Shown here: piece by piece, positions 6,424 through 14,496 of the stretch | Position numbering within the stretch: position 1 is the stretch's first letter | How the letters are laid out: the number at the start of each line of letters is the position of its first letter | Origin: ZC4RG30 sp964456255 | Lineage (GTDB): Bacteria; Pseudomonadota; Gammaproteobacteria; Steroidobacterales; Steroidobacteraceae | Assembly: GCA_964456255.1 (NCBI GenBank) | Contig: CAYWDZ010000040.1 | Coordinates: 1 to 19,454 of the forward strand | Direction: 5' to 3' | Length of the DNA: 19,454 nucleotides | Notes under the pieces: model-generated | What the model was told of the DNA's origin: nothing | The model's database searches: none | What the model saw: only the letters and a program-made list of their open reading frames with translations | Made by a program: the position numbers and the translations under genes

Positions 6424-6475
6424 TTTGTACCGGTTGAGCTCACTGCGGATCGGTTTGTCGCCCCCACGACGTGCG

Positions 6476-6503
6476 TGCCGGTTCCGGATTGGTTCAACCG
6501 GCA
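6476..6503. terminator. Inverted repeat between hicA and the PQQ gene, possible bidirectional terminator
   Basis: TGCCGGTT (6476-6483) and AACCGGCA (6496-6503) form a perfect 8-bp stem with a 12-base loop. It sits between two convergent genes, where a shared terminator would be useful. CCGGTTGA at 6430-6437 could pair alternatively with TCAACCGG at 6494-6501. There is no T-run on either side, so intrinsic termination is uncertain. The rest of the 6424-6527 gap holds no gene. Confidence 0.35.
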
Positions 6504-6527
6504 GGGACCGTGGTGGCTGGCTGTGCC

Positions 6528-8369
6528 TTACTCCAGCGCGAACGCCAGCAGCACGTTGCCCGGCCGGCCGACCAGGCCGCCGTAACCTGAATTCACGAAC
6601 AGCATGCCGCCGGCCACGACCGGGCCGGGGCCATCCATGCTGCCGCCGCTGGCCTTGACTCCGTTGACGGTGTCAAAGCTGCGATTGGTGTCGAAGGTCC
6701 ACAGGATCTGGCCATCCTTCATGGAATAGGCGCGCAGGCCGCCATCCAGACTGCTGCTCAGCACCGCGCCGGGAATGGCCGTGGCGGCCGCGCCCTGGCC
6801 CGCGCCACATCCGCGCCCCTGACCACACAGCAGTGGCTGCGGCGGCATCTGCCACGCGATCTTTCCATCGGCAAGGTTCAGCGCAGTGAAGCCGCCGGGC
6901 GTGGACTGGAAACCATTGGTGCCGGTGTAGAAGTTCGTGCCATCGACTGCGCCACCCCACTGGCCGCCAAGGCCGCTGCCGAGGCCGAACTGCGTCTTCC
7001 ACACCAGCTCGCCGTTCTTTGCCGGGTCCAGCGCAAAAGCGATGCCGGACTTCTGCGGCAGCACGACGAGTTCGCGATTGCCCACGGTGGCGAGGATGGG
7101 CGTGGCCGAGAAGTCGAAATCCGGTCCAATGGCGGCCGGACAGCCAGGGGTGCCTGCGGCGTTCGGGGTCTGGCAGCCCATCACCCACTGGTCTGCGACG
7201 GTGAGCTGGTTGTGCCAGCGCACCTTGCCGGTCTTCTGGTCGAAGGCGATGACGGAATTTGTCATGGCTTGCGGCGGATCCGCATAACCATTGCCGGTGG
7301 CCGCATACACCAGGCCGCGCTTCACATCGATGGACGGCGCGGACCAGATGGCGCCGCCAGCCGGACCGTAGAACTGGACGCCGTTGGGGGACTTCCCGAG
7401 CGGCTTCGGTTCATCGATGGTGAAGGTCTGCCACAGGCGCTTGCCGGTGACCACATCGAAGGCGGACAGGCTGCCGCGGAAAGTGCAGCAGGCGTAGCCA
7501 CCGGTGTTGCCGCGGCCTTCCTCGCCGATGCCCTGCACGCCGATGAACACGCGGCCGTCGTGGATGATCGGTGAACCGGTGATGCCGGCCGATGGATGTT
7601 CGTCCACGCGAATGGTCCACAGCTGCGTGCCGGTGTTGGCGTCGATGCCATAGAGATTGGTCTTGGTGTCGCCCACCACGACCACAAATGCGTCCTTGCC
7701 CTGCGACTTGTATTCGGCCACCGCCGGTGCGCTGCGCACGCCGGCCTGTGCCTTGAAGGTCCAGAACGTGCAACCGGTGCCGGGATCGAGCGCGTGCACC
7801 TCGCCGTTCTCGCTGGCGATGAACAGGCGACCGCCCGCGACGGCAGGCTGGGTGCGTGCGGCGGCCACGCCGTTGTAGCCGAAGGCCCACTTGAGTTTCA
7901 GGCGAGGCAGATCCGCGGCGGTGAGACCACCCGTCTTCGCATCCTGAAACCGCGTGGCTGCGGGACCATTGCCATGTCCGTTCCAGTTGGCCGTCTTGGC
8001 CAGATCCTGCATCGGGCGGTCGAAGGTGCACTTGTTCACGACGGTGGCCGGGCCCGAAACGGAACTGAGCAGCTTGCCGGTGACGTACTCGGAGATCTGG
8101 CGCCGCTGTGCGTCATTCAGCAGCGTGGCCTGCAGCTGCATCTTGCCGGTGTTGAGGGCGGCGAGCACCGCATCGGCCGGAAAGTCGCGCAGCTGCGCAC
8201 GCGTCGGCGCCTTCTCGTTGGGGCTGCCCTTGGGCGCAGGGGTGGCCATGTGGCAGGCCGCGCATTGCGCATTGAAAAGCTGCTCTTCGTCGACGCTCTG
8301 CGCGGCCATTGCAGTGTGGCAGTGAACGCCCATCAACAAGGCCGCAAGGCCGATTACGGCTGAACGCAT
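6528..8369 (-). CDS. Cytochrome c / PQQ beta-propeller dehydrogenase, polyvinyl-alcohol-dehydrogenase-like
   Basis: A 613-residue periplasmic quinohaemoprotein, last gene of the reverse operon. Residues 1 to about 23 are a Sec signal peptide. A c-type cytochrome domain follows, with haem motif CAACH (36-40) and a likely axial Met77 in TGKMQLQA. From about residue 125 the sequence is a PQQ-type beta-propeller with repeated GGRLFIASENGEVHALDPGTG-like blades. An adjacent Cys pair (Cys294-Cys295, GYACCTFRG) resembles the vicinal disulfide of quinoprotein alcohol dehydrogenases. The N-terminal cytochrome order (haem before propeller) matches polyvinyl alcohol dehydrogenases rather than type II alcohol dehydrogenases, where it is C-terminal. 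It is likely to oxidise an alcohol and pass electrons to its own haem; the substrate is unknown. It follows the MBL gene after 40 bp, with a G-rich ribosome site. Confidence 0.88.
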   Translation of the reverse strand: MRSAVIGLAALLMGVHCHTAMAAQSVDEEQLFNAQCAACHMATPAPKGSPNEKAPTRAQLRDFPADAVLAALNTGKMQLQATLLNDAQRRQISEYVTGKLLSSVSGPATVVNKCTFDRPMQDLAKTANWNGHGNGPAATRFQDAKTGGLTAADLPRLKLKWAFGYNGVAAARTQPAVAGGRLFIASENGEVHALDPGTGCTFWTFKAQAGVRSAPAVAEYKSQGKDAFVVVVGDTKTNLYGIDANTGTQLWTIRVDEHPSAGITGSPIIHDGRVFIGVQGIGEEGRGNTGGYACCTFRGSLSAFDVVTGKRLWQTFTIDEPKPLGKSPNGVQFYGPAGGAIWSAPSIDVKRGLVYAATGNGYADPPQAMTNSVIAFDQKTGKVRWHNQLTVADQWVMGCQTPNAAGTPGCPAAIGPDFDFSATPILATVGNRELVVLPQKSGIAFALDPAKNGELVWKTQFGLGSGLGGQWGGAVDGTNFYTGTNGFQSTPGGFTALNLADGKIAWQMPPQPLLCGQGRGCGAGQGAAATAIPGAVLSSSLDGGLRAYSMKDGQILWTFDTNRSFDTVNGVKASGGSMDGPGPVVAGGMLFVNSGYGGLVGRPGNVLLAFALE

Positions 8370-8409
8370 GAAAACCCCCGTTTGCAGATTCGCGCAGGCC
8401 GGCCGATTA

Positions 8410-9333
8410 TCAGGCGTCCGGCGCGTAATGTCCCCACAAGCTCTTGAACGCAGCGATCACGAAGGCTTTCGAGTCGCCCCACTGGGCCTCGTATTCCTTT
8501 GCGGGCGCTGACCCGTAGGCCTCTTCCGGGCTCATGCCCTTGATCAGCTGCTTGACCAGCCGGTCGAAGATCTGGAAGTACATGTCGCGGTGGGCCTGCA
8601 GTTCCTTGCGGGTAATCACCGGGCCATCGGCCGGAACGATGCGCGTGGAGTCATTGGCGATCTTCAGCAGCCGGTCGTAGGCGCCCACCAGCCCGCCGAT
8701 CCAGCCACCGGTCTGCCAGTCGAGCAGTGGCCACCCGGCGCTCGACACCACGCCGCCGGCGACCAGCACGTTGGCCTTCGGCAGGTACGCGTAAAGGTCG
8801 CCATCGGTGTGCGCCTGGCCCAGATGCCCGAGCGCGATGGTCTCGCCACCGAACGCGAGCGTGTCGGTGGTGTAAAAGCTCTTGCTGGGCTGCGCGACCT
8901 TCGGCAATGCCAGGAACGGTTTGGGTGCCCAGTCCACGTTGATGTACTTGCGCGCCAGCCACAGCCGCGTGTTCTCGTGCGCAATGATGGGTACGCCCTG
9001 CCTGCCCAGGGTTTCGTTCGAGCCGGTCTGCTCCGGATGCCAGTGCGTGTTGACCAGCGTGTGGACCCGCTTCGCGCCGACGGCCTTCGGCGCCATCTTC
9101 AGCAGCGCCGCGGCGTTGTCCCGCAGGCCGCCGTCGAACAGCAGCGCACCATCGGGGGACCCGAACGCCAGCACGTTGGCGCCGGCACCGGTGATCAGGG
9201 CGAGGCCCTTGCCCAGTTGCTGCGCGGCGAGCTTCGGCGATCGGGCCTGCGCGATGTCGAACGGCAGGCCGGCCACGGCCACGCCTGCGCAGGAAGCTGC
9301 AGCGGCTTCCAGGAAGCCGCGACGGGTAGTCAT
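8410..9333 (-). CDS. Tat-exported MBL-fold protein with substituted metal ligands
   Basis: A 307-residue protein with a twin-arginine signal (TTRRGFLEAAAAS) and a metallo-beta-lactamase fold. Recognisable pieces are LITGAGANVLAFGSPDGALLFDGG, LVNTHWHPEQTGSNE, GHLGQAHTDGDLYAYLP and NVLVAGGVV. The standard ligand set is altered. His97 and His99 are present, but the following Asp-His pair is Glu101-Gln102. His175 is present, the bridging Asp is Gly194 (VAGG instead of VAGD), and the last His is Asp236 (PADGP instead of PGHGP). Two full metal sites of the ordinary type are therefore unlikely. HWHPEQTGSN looks like a signature of a distinct periplasmic subfamily. The gene starts 4 bp after the DUF1552 gene, so coupling is probable. 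The function is unknown. Confidence 0.85.
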   Translation of the reverse strand: MTTRRGFLEAAAASCAGVAVAGLPFDIAQARSPKLAAQQLGKGLALITGAGANVLAFGSPDGALLFDGGLRDNAAALLKMAPKAVGAKRVHTLVNTHWHPEQTGSNETLGRQGVPIIAHENTRLWLARKYINVDWAPKPFLALPKVAQPSKSFYTTDTLAFGGETIALGHLGQAHTDGDLYAYLPKANVLVAGGVVSSAGWPLLDWQTGGWIGGLVGAYDRLLKIANDSTRIVPADGPVITRKELQAHRDMYFQIFDRLVKQLIKGMSPEEAYGSAPAKEYEAQWGDSKAFVIAAFKSLWGHYAPDA

Positions 9334-9337
9334 CGTG

Positions 9338-10651
9338 TCAGATCTCCGCGAACTGGCCGGTGCTGTTGCCCAGCGACCTGGTCTCTACACCCGCACGATT
9401 CAGCAGCGTGAGCAGCAGGTTGGCATGCGGCGTGTCCTGCGGATAGTGCACGTGCAGGCCGCCCTTCAACTTGCCGTAGCCCCGGCCCAGCACCACATTG
9501 GGCAGCGGATCGTTGTTGTGCAGGTCGCTGTTGGACATGTTGCTGCCGTACAGGATGATGGAATGATCGAGCAGCGAGCCGTCGCCGTCCGCGGTCTTGG
9601 ACAGCCGCTCGATGAACTTCGCGAACAGCTGTGTGTGGAAGTTCTGGATCTGCACCAGCCGCGACAGCTTTTCCGGGTCGTTGCCATGATGCGAGAGCGG
9701 ATGGAACGCCTCGTTGATCTGCAGGTTCGGATAGGTGCGCATGCTCAGTTCCTTGGCGATCATCATCGACGCCACGCGTGTCTGGTTGGTTTCCCAGGCC
9801 AGCGCGATCAGGTCGAACAGCGTGCCGACTTCCTCGGCGAAATCATCGGGCACTCCCTGCGGCGCATTGGGCAGGTCCATGGTCATGCTCTTGCTGGTGG
9901 CCAGCTTCTGCACGCGGGATTCGACCTCGCGCACCGAATCCAGGTAATCGGCCAGCCGCGCGCGATCGGCCGCGCCGATGCGCCGGTTCAGCGCCTTGCC
10001 TTCCTCGTTCACATAGTCGAGCAGCGAATCGGTTTCGGACAGGATGGCCTCGCGCTCGCGCTTGTTGTCACCCTGGCCGAACAGCTGGAAGAACACCTTG
10101 CGCGGGTTGTCTTCCATGGGCAGCGACTGGAAAGGCGTGCGGAATGCGGTGCTGCTGCCATAGCCGCAGCCACCACCGCTCTGGTTGCAGGTTGCCGCGC
10201 CACCTTCCCCGGCAAGTTCCAGTGACGGCAGCGGGGTGTTGGCGCCGAACTGGCGCGCGGCCAGCTGGTCCGCGGTGGTGCCCAGGTCGTCCTTGCGGTC
10301 GTGGATGCCGAAGCACGACAGCCAGGTGCCGGCCATGATGCCGTGCGGGTCGGAGCTCTCGCCGCCCTTGTTCCGCAGGCCGCTGACGATGGTCGTCTGC
10401 GCGCGGAAGGGTTCAAGCGGCTTCAGGATGGGCGACATCGTGAAGTCGGCGCCGGTCTTCTCGGGCACGAAGGACTTCATCACCGCGCCATGCGGGAAGT
10501 AGACGAAGCCCATGCGCGGGGTCGGCGCCGCGGCGGTCGCGCTCCATGCGGTGGCGGCCGGAATCATCGCGTCGAGCAACGGCAACGCAATCGTGGCGCC
10601 CGCGCCCCGCAGTACGGTGCGGCGGGAAAGGGATTTCCTGGTGAGGTACAT
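9338..10651 (-). CDS. Tat-exported DUF1552 domain protein
   Basis: A 437-residue protein whose N-terminus MYLTRKSLSRRTVLRGAGAT carries a twin-arginine signal (Arg10-Arg11). The body is a DUF1552 domain. Landmarks are RMGFVYFPHGAVMKSFVPE, IVSGLRNKGG, HGIMAGTWLSC, the late SHHGNDPEKLSRLVQIQNFHTQLFAKFIERL, then DHSIILYGSNMSNSDLHNNDPLPNVVLGRG and the end of the domain. These last blocks resemble DUF1501/alkaline-phosphatase-superfamily proteins, and DUF1552 is usually found next to DUF1592/DUF1588 proteins in planctomycetes, acidobacteria and some proteobacteria. No biochemical function is established for it to my knowledge. The ribosome site GGAGAG sits in the 11-bp gap after the cytochrome-type gene, and only 4 bp separate it from the MBL gene. 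Confidence 0.9.
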   Translation of the reverse strand: MYLTRKSLSRRTVLRGAGATIALPLLDAMIPAATAWSATAAAPTPRMGFVYFPHGAVMKSFVPEKTGADFTMSPILKPLEPFRAQTTIVSGLRNKGGESSDPHGIMAGTWLSCFGIHDRKDDLGTTADQLAARQFGANTPLPSLELAGEGGAATCNQSGGGCGYGSSTAFRTPFQSLPMEDNPRKVFFQLFGQGDNKREREAILSETDSLLDYVNEEGKALNRRIGAADRARLADYLDSVREVESRVQKLATSKSMTMDLPNAPQGVPDDFAEEVGTLFDLIALAWETNQTRVASMMIAKELSMRTYPNLQINEAFHPLSHHGNDPEKLSRLVQIQNFHTQLFAKFIERLSKTADGDGSLLDHSIILYGSNMSNSDLHNNDPLPNVVLGRGYGKLKGGLHVHYPQDTPHANLLLTLLNRAGVETRSLGNSTGQFAEI

Positions 10652-10662
10652 GGCGTCTCTCC

Positions 10663-13092
10663 TTACGGGCGCGCTGCGGCTGTCACGGGTGGAGCCTTTT
10701 CATCCTGCGGCACGCTGGCCTTCAGGAAGTCGTCGCTCAGCACGATATTGTTGATGAGGGTGGAGAACTTGTAATTGTCGGCCTTCGACTGGCGCACGAT
10801 GGCGCGCACGAAGGGCATGTCGGACGGCTCGATCACGCGGCCCAGCGAGTAGGCGATCAGCCGCTCGGCCACGTTCTGCACGAAGGGAATTGGATCCGCC
10901 AGCAACGCCGCCCGCAATTCATCGGGGTTGCGCACGATGGTGCCGTCCGGCAGCTTGCCGAGGCTGTCGATCTCGGTGCGCGCGAAGCGGTCGATGCGCC
11001 GTGCCTTGCCGGTGGCGTCGAAGCCCTCCAGCGTGAAGCCGATCGGATCAATGGCCGAGTGGCACGCAAAGCACTGCGGCTTCTTGCGGTGATCTTCCAG
11101 GCGCTCGCGCACGGTGGTGGCCTTCTTGCCAGCCTGGTTCTCGGCCAGCGCCGGGACGGCCGGCGGCGGGATCGGCGGCGGCGAACCCATGATCCGCTCC
11201 AGCACGTAATTGCCGCGCAGCACCGGCGAGGTGCGGTTCGGGTAGGAGCTGGCTTCCAGTACGCCGCCCTTGCCCAGCAGGCCCCAGCGCGTGGAATCCT
11301 CGAGCTTGATCTTGCGGAACTGGTCGCCGCGTACCGTGTTGATGTCGTAATGCAGCGCGATGCGCTCGTTCACGAAGGTGTAGGGCGAGGACAGCAGGTC
11401 GAGCACGCTGCCGTCGCTGTGGATGATGTCATCCATGAACAGCGTGATTTCCCTGACGAAGTCGGCGCGCAGGTCCGCGGAGCCGCTGGCATACGGAAAC
11501 GTGGCGGCATCCGGGGGCAGTTCGTTGAGCCTGCCCAGGTTGAGCCACTGCAGGCCGAAGTTGTCGGACAGCGAGATGGAGCGCGGATCCTTCAGCATGC
11601 GCGCCACCTGCTGCCTGATCACCGCCGGGTCGTGCAGCCTGCCGGCCTCGGCGAGGCTCAGCAGCTCGTCATCCGGGAGGCTGCTCCACAGGAAGAACGA
11701 CAGGCGCGAGGCCAGCGTCAGATCGTCGATGTTGTAGACGGTGCCGGGTGGCAGCGGCTGGGGCGGCGCGTCGGTACGGAACAGGAAGTTGGGATTGGCC
11801 AGCACCGCGGTCAGTGCGCGGCGGATGCCCGCGTCGAAGTCCGATTCCTTGCGGCCGACTTCGTAGAAGCGCATCAGGCCGGCCATGTCCTGCGCGGTCA
11901 CCGGGCGGCGGAACGCGCGCCGGGCGAGATCGCCGATGACCTTGCGCGCGCAGGGCGCCTCTTCGGCGGCGCTCTTCGGGTAGCAGGCCGCGAAAATCTT
12001 CTTGCGCGAGGCCGTCTGGCTCACGCCCGTGGCGTTGTAGGGGCCCTTGATGTCGAAGGAGGTCACGCGCAGCACGCGATCCTGGCCGCCGCCGGGGACA
12101 TACATCTGCAGCCGATCCTCGGACTCGGCGAAGCTGCGGTGGCGGAAGGCCACCACGAAACGGTGCACGCCGGCGGTGGCCTTGAAACGGATGTCCTTCA
12201 GGCGCTTGTTGATGGCCTCGACCGCCGGATCCTGCTTCTGGTCGATGGCCTTCATGTCCGCTTCGCCGCCGATCGAGGTTTCGTAGATCAGCTGGCCGTC
12301 GAGCGTGACGATCAGCGGGTTCTCGAACTCCATGTTGTAGACCCACAGGGCCTGCGCCATGTTGGCGATGTTGAGCACGTATTCGCCGTCGGCCGGGAAG
12401 TTGTGGTCCACCGCGATGCCACCGCGCGTGCCGTAGGGGAGCCCATCCTGGTGGAACAGTTGCGTGCTGGGAGAGTTGGCGCGATAAGTGGTGCTGGCTG
12501 GCAGCGCGTCCTTGTTGCCCATGGCCTGCACGACCACCGTGCGGGCCGCCGAGATGTACTGGTCGAGGAACGCCGGCGTGACCTGCAGCGCTGCGGCGAT
12601 GTTGTCCAGGCCCCCGAGCGGCTCGTCGCGCGGCAGCAGATCAGCCGGGTCGAACTCCATGCCGAGCAGGTCGCGGATGGCGTTGGCGTACTCCTTGCGG
12701 TTCAGGCGCTGCAGGCCGACCTGGCTGAGCTGTTCGTGCCGGGCGCCGATCTGGTCCAGCTGGCCCTCCATCCACGCGATGAACGCATTGCGGCTGGCCT
12801 TGTCCGGGACCTTGTGGCCGCCGGGCGGCATCTGCTGGGCGCGCAGCTTGCGCACCACCTTCTCGAATACGCCGATGTTGTCGCCGATGTCCTTCTCGGT
12901 CAGCACATCGAAGGCCACGCCGCCGGCCCAGTCCTCGGTGTTGTGGCACTCGTTGCAGTAGGTTGAAAACAAGTCCCACGGCACCGGCCCGCCAGCGTGC
13001 GGCGCGGCTTCATCGGAGGCCGCCCCGGCCGAATTCATGCCGCCCGCTAGAAGGGCAGCACCGAGGACTGCTGTAATGCGAAAATCTTTCAC
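10663..13092 (-). CDS. DUF1587/DUF1595/DUF1592/DUF1588/DUF1585 multidomain c-type cytochrome protein
   Basis: About 809 residues from a GTG at 13092. This start gives a textbook signal peptide (KDFR, hydrophobic ITAVLGAALLAGG, cleavage near NSAGA-A) and has GGGGTTGG upstream. ATG 13134 or the longest frame (13161) would bury the signal behind 14-23 extra residues, so the start is uncertain. Order from the GTG: haem motif CNECH (46-50) with a candidate axial Met88 in MPPGG, DUF1587 (about 125-188) and a beta-rich, carbohydrate-binding-like insert (about 200-350). Next are DUF1595 (381-439), DUF1592 (454-582), DUF1588 (603-699), which holds a second CFACH motif (674-678), and DUF1585 (729-792). 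This is the complete 'planctomycete-type' module, exported to the periplasm and probably carrying haem. It heads the operon with DUF1552, MBL and PQQ genes. Its reaction is unknown. Confidence 0.88.
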   Translation of the reverse strand: MKDFRITAVLGAALLAGGMNSAGAASDEAAPHAGGPVPWDLFSTYCNECHNTEDWAGGVAFDVLTEKDIGDNIGVFEKVVRKLRAQQMPPGGHKVPDKASRNAFIAWMEGQLDQIGARHEQLSQVGLQRLNRKEYANAIRDLLGMEFDPADLLPRDEPLGGLDNIAAALQVTPAFLDQYISAARTVVVQAMGNKDALPASTTYRANSPSTQLFHQDGLPYGTRGGIAVDHNFPADGEYVLNIANMAQALWVYNMEFENPLIVTLDGQLIYETSIGGEADMKAIDQKQDPAVEAINKRLKDIRFKATAGVHRFVVAFRHRSFAESEDRLQMYVPGGGQDRVLRVTSFDIKGPYNATGVSQTASRKKIFAACYPKSAAEEAPCARKVIGDLARRAFRRPVTAQDMAGLMRFYEVGRKESDFDAGIRRALTAVLANPNFLFRTDAPPQPLPPGTVYNIDDLTLASRLSFFLWSSLPDDELLSLAEAGRLHDPAVIRQQVARMLKDPRSISLSDNFGLQWLNLGRLNELPPDAATFPYASGSADLRADFVREITLFMDDIIHSDGSVLDLLSSPYTFVNERIALHYDINTVRGDQFRKIKLEDSTRWGLLGKGGVLEASSYPNRTSPVLRGNYVLERIMGSPPPIPPPAVPALAENQAGKKATTVRERLEDHRKKPQCFACHSAIDPIGFTLEGFDATGKARRIDRFARTEIDSLGKLPDGTIVRNPDELRAALLADPIPFVQNVAERLIAYSLGRVIEPSDMPFVRAIVRQSKADNYKFSTLINNIVLSDDFLKASVPQDEKAPPVTAAARP

Positions 13093-13218
13093 CAGAACCA
13101 ACCCCGACAGGTTTTTTGGACGCTTGAATTGCATGGCGAGAATAGGCGATAGCCCCAACACAAACCATCGGTTTCCCCGCTATTTGGTCAGACATTCAAT
13201 GCGTTGCGAGGTTCCGGC

Positions 13219-13914
13219 ATGAGCAATCACGGAGAGTTCCACGTCTCGAGTCGCCTGGGGTGGCTGCGGGCCGGGGTGTTGGGTGCCAACGACGGACTGA
13301 TCTCTACATCAAGCCTCATCCTGGGCGTTTCAGCCGCGGGCCTGGGAGACATGGCGGTGTTCATGGCGGGCCTGGCGGGCCTGGTCGGCGGTGCGCTGTC
13401 GATGGCGGCTGGCGAATACGTCTCGGTCTCATCTCAGGCCGACAGCGAGGCGGCTGACCTGGCGCGCGAGCGCATGGAACTGGCCACCGAACCCGAGGCC
13501 GAGCACCGCGAACTGATCGGCCTGTTCATGCAGCGCGGCCTGTCGCGCGAGACGGCCGAGCGGGCCGCCAATGAAGTGGAGGCGGTGGACGTGCTGGCGG
13601 CGCATGCGCGCATGGAGCTGGGCATCACCGAAGAGACGCGCGCGCGGCCGGTGCAGGCGGCACTGACTTCGATGATCTCCTTCGCGCTGGGGGCGGCCAT
13701 ACCGCTGGCATTGTTCGGCCTGATGGCCCCCGGCATCCGCGGCATGGGCATGCCGGCGATCTCGCTGTTGCTGTTGATGCTGCTGGGTGCGCTGGCGGCA
13801 CGGCTGGGTCGCGCGCCATTGCTGCGTGCTGCCGTGCGCATGGGGCTGTGGGGCATCGCAGCCATGGGCGTTACGGCGCTGATCGGCCGGCTGTTCGATA
13901 CCGCGGTGCTGTGA
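13219..13914 (+). CDS. VIT1/CCC1-family Fe2+/Mn2+ transporter
   Basis: A 231-residue membrane protein, starting at ATG 13219 with CGAGG 7 bp upstream; an in-frame TTG at 13204 is less likely. Residues 13-40 (LGWLRAGVLGANDGLISTSSLILGV) form the first membrane helix, with the family's conserved Asp25. Residues 45-70 (MAGLAGLVGGALSMAAGEYVSVSSQ) form the second, with Glu66. Between about 72 and 145 lies the charged cytoplasmic region rich in Glu and Met that forms the metal-binding domain in plant VIT1. Three more hydrophobic helices follow (150-170, 177-196, 204-224). Family members move ferrous iron or manganese against protons, out of the cytoplasm. The gene diverges from the DUF1592 operon and overlaps the next gene by 4 bp. 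Confidence 0.92.
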   Translation: MSNHGEFHVSSRLGWLRAGVLGANDGLISTSSLILGVSAAGLGDMAVFMAGLAGLVGGALSMAAGEYVSVSSQADSEAADLARERMELATEPEAEHRELIGLFMQRGLSRETAERAANEVEAVDVLAAHARMELGITEETRARPVQAALTSMISFALGAAIPLALFGLMAPGIRGMGMPAISLLLLMLLGALAARLGRAPLLRAAVRMGLWGIAAMGVTALIGRLFDTAVL

Positions 13915-14462
13915 GCGGGCATTCGCAACTGGCCGGATCCGCAGCATTGCTGCGCGTGCGGGCCGCGGTGCCGGCCGATGCGGCGCGCCTGTCGCTGCTG
14001 GGCCGTGCGACTTTTCTGGAATCCTATGCGCACCTGCTGCCGATCGAGGACATCCTGGCCCACGCCGAAACCCAGCATGGGACCGACAAGTACGCGGCGT
14101 GGCTGGCGGACCCCGCCTGCCGCGCCTGGCTGGCCGAAGCTCCGGGCGGCGCACCGGTCGGCTACCTGATCGCCACGCCCCCGGACCTGCCGTTGCCTGA
14201 CCTGGGTCCGCGGGACATCGAGATCCGGCGCATCTACGTCCTGCACCGCTACCAGGGAGCGGGGCTGGGACGCTGGCTCATGGAAGAGGCGCTGTCCGCG
14301 GCCAAAGTCAACGGGTGCACGCGCGTGCTGCTCGGTGTGTATTCACTGAATGAGAGCGCGCTCACGTTCTATGCCCGGCTGGGTTTCACGAAGGCCGGGA
14401 CGCGCAGTTTCAGGGTGGGGTCGCACGAATACCACGACCACATTTTGCAACGTGCTCCCTGA
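13911..14462 (+). CDS. GNAT family N-acetyltransferase
   Basis: A 183-residue protein. GTG 13911 is chosen because it overlaps the transporter stop codon (GTGA, 13911-13914), a common coupled start; an earlier ATG at 13848 would lie well inside the transporter gene. GNAT landmarks are LLRVRAAVPADAARLSLLGRATFLESY at the N-terminus and GYLIATPP and EIRRIYVLHRYQGAGLGRWLMEEAL for strand 4 and the acetyl-CoA loop. They continue with VLLGVYSLNESALTFYARLGF and the tail FRVGSHEYHDHIL. The tail and the IYVLHRYQGAGLG block resemble PaiA-like spermidine/polyamine acetyltransferases, but the substrate is a guess. Thirty-four bases separate it from the longest glmU start. Confidence 0.85.
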   Translation: MSGHSQLAGSAALLRVRAAVPADAARLSLLGRATFLESYAHLLPIEDILAHAETQHGTDKYAAWLADPACRAWLAEAPGGAPVGYLIATPPDLPLPDLGPRDIEIRRIYVLHRYQGAGLGRWLMEEALSAAKVNGCTRVLLGVYSLNESALTFYARLGFTKAGTRSFRVGSHEYHDHILQRAP

Positions 14463-14496
14463 CAGTCCGTTTGACAGGTGATAGCGTGACCCGCCC

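Noticed and set aside
8398..8405. GGCCGGCC palindrome between the MBL and PQQ genes as a regulatory site
   Set aside because: An 8-bp GC palindrome is common by chance in DNA of this composition, and nothing else supports it.
11059..12966. Very long open frame (635 codons) on the forward strand opposite the DUF1592-type gene
   Set aside because: Its translation is rich in Arg, His, Gln and Val with no recognisable domain, while the reverse-strand frame shows five consecutive known domains. It is a GC-rich codon-usage shadow.
14471..14476. Perfect TTGACA as a glmU promoter
   Set aside because: No acceptable -10 element lies 16-18 bp downstream, and transcription would start after the longest glmU start codon. 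Not listed as a promoter.
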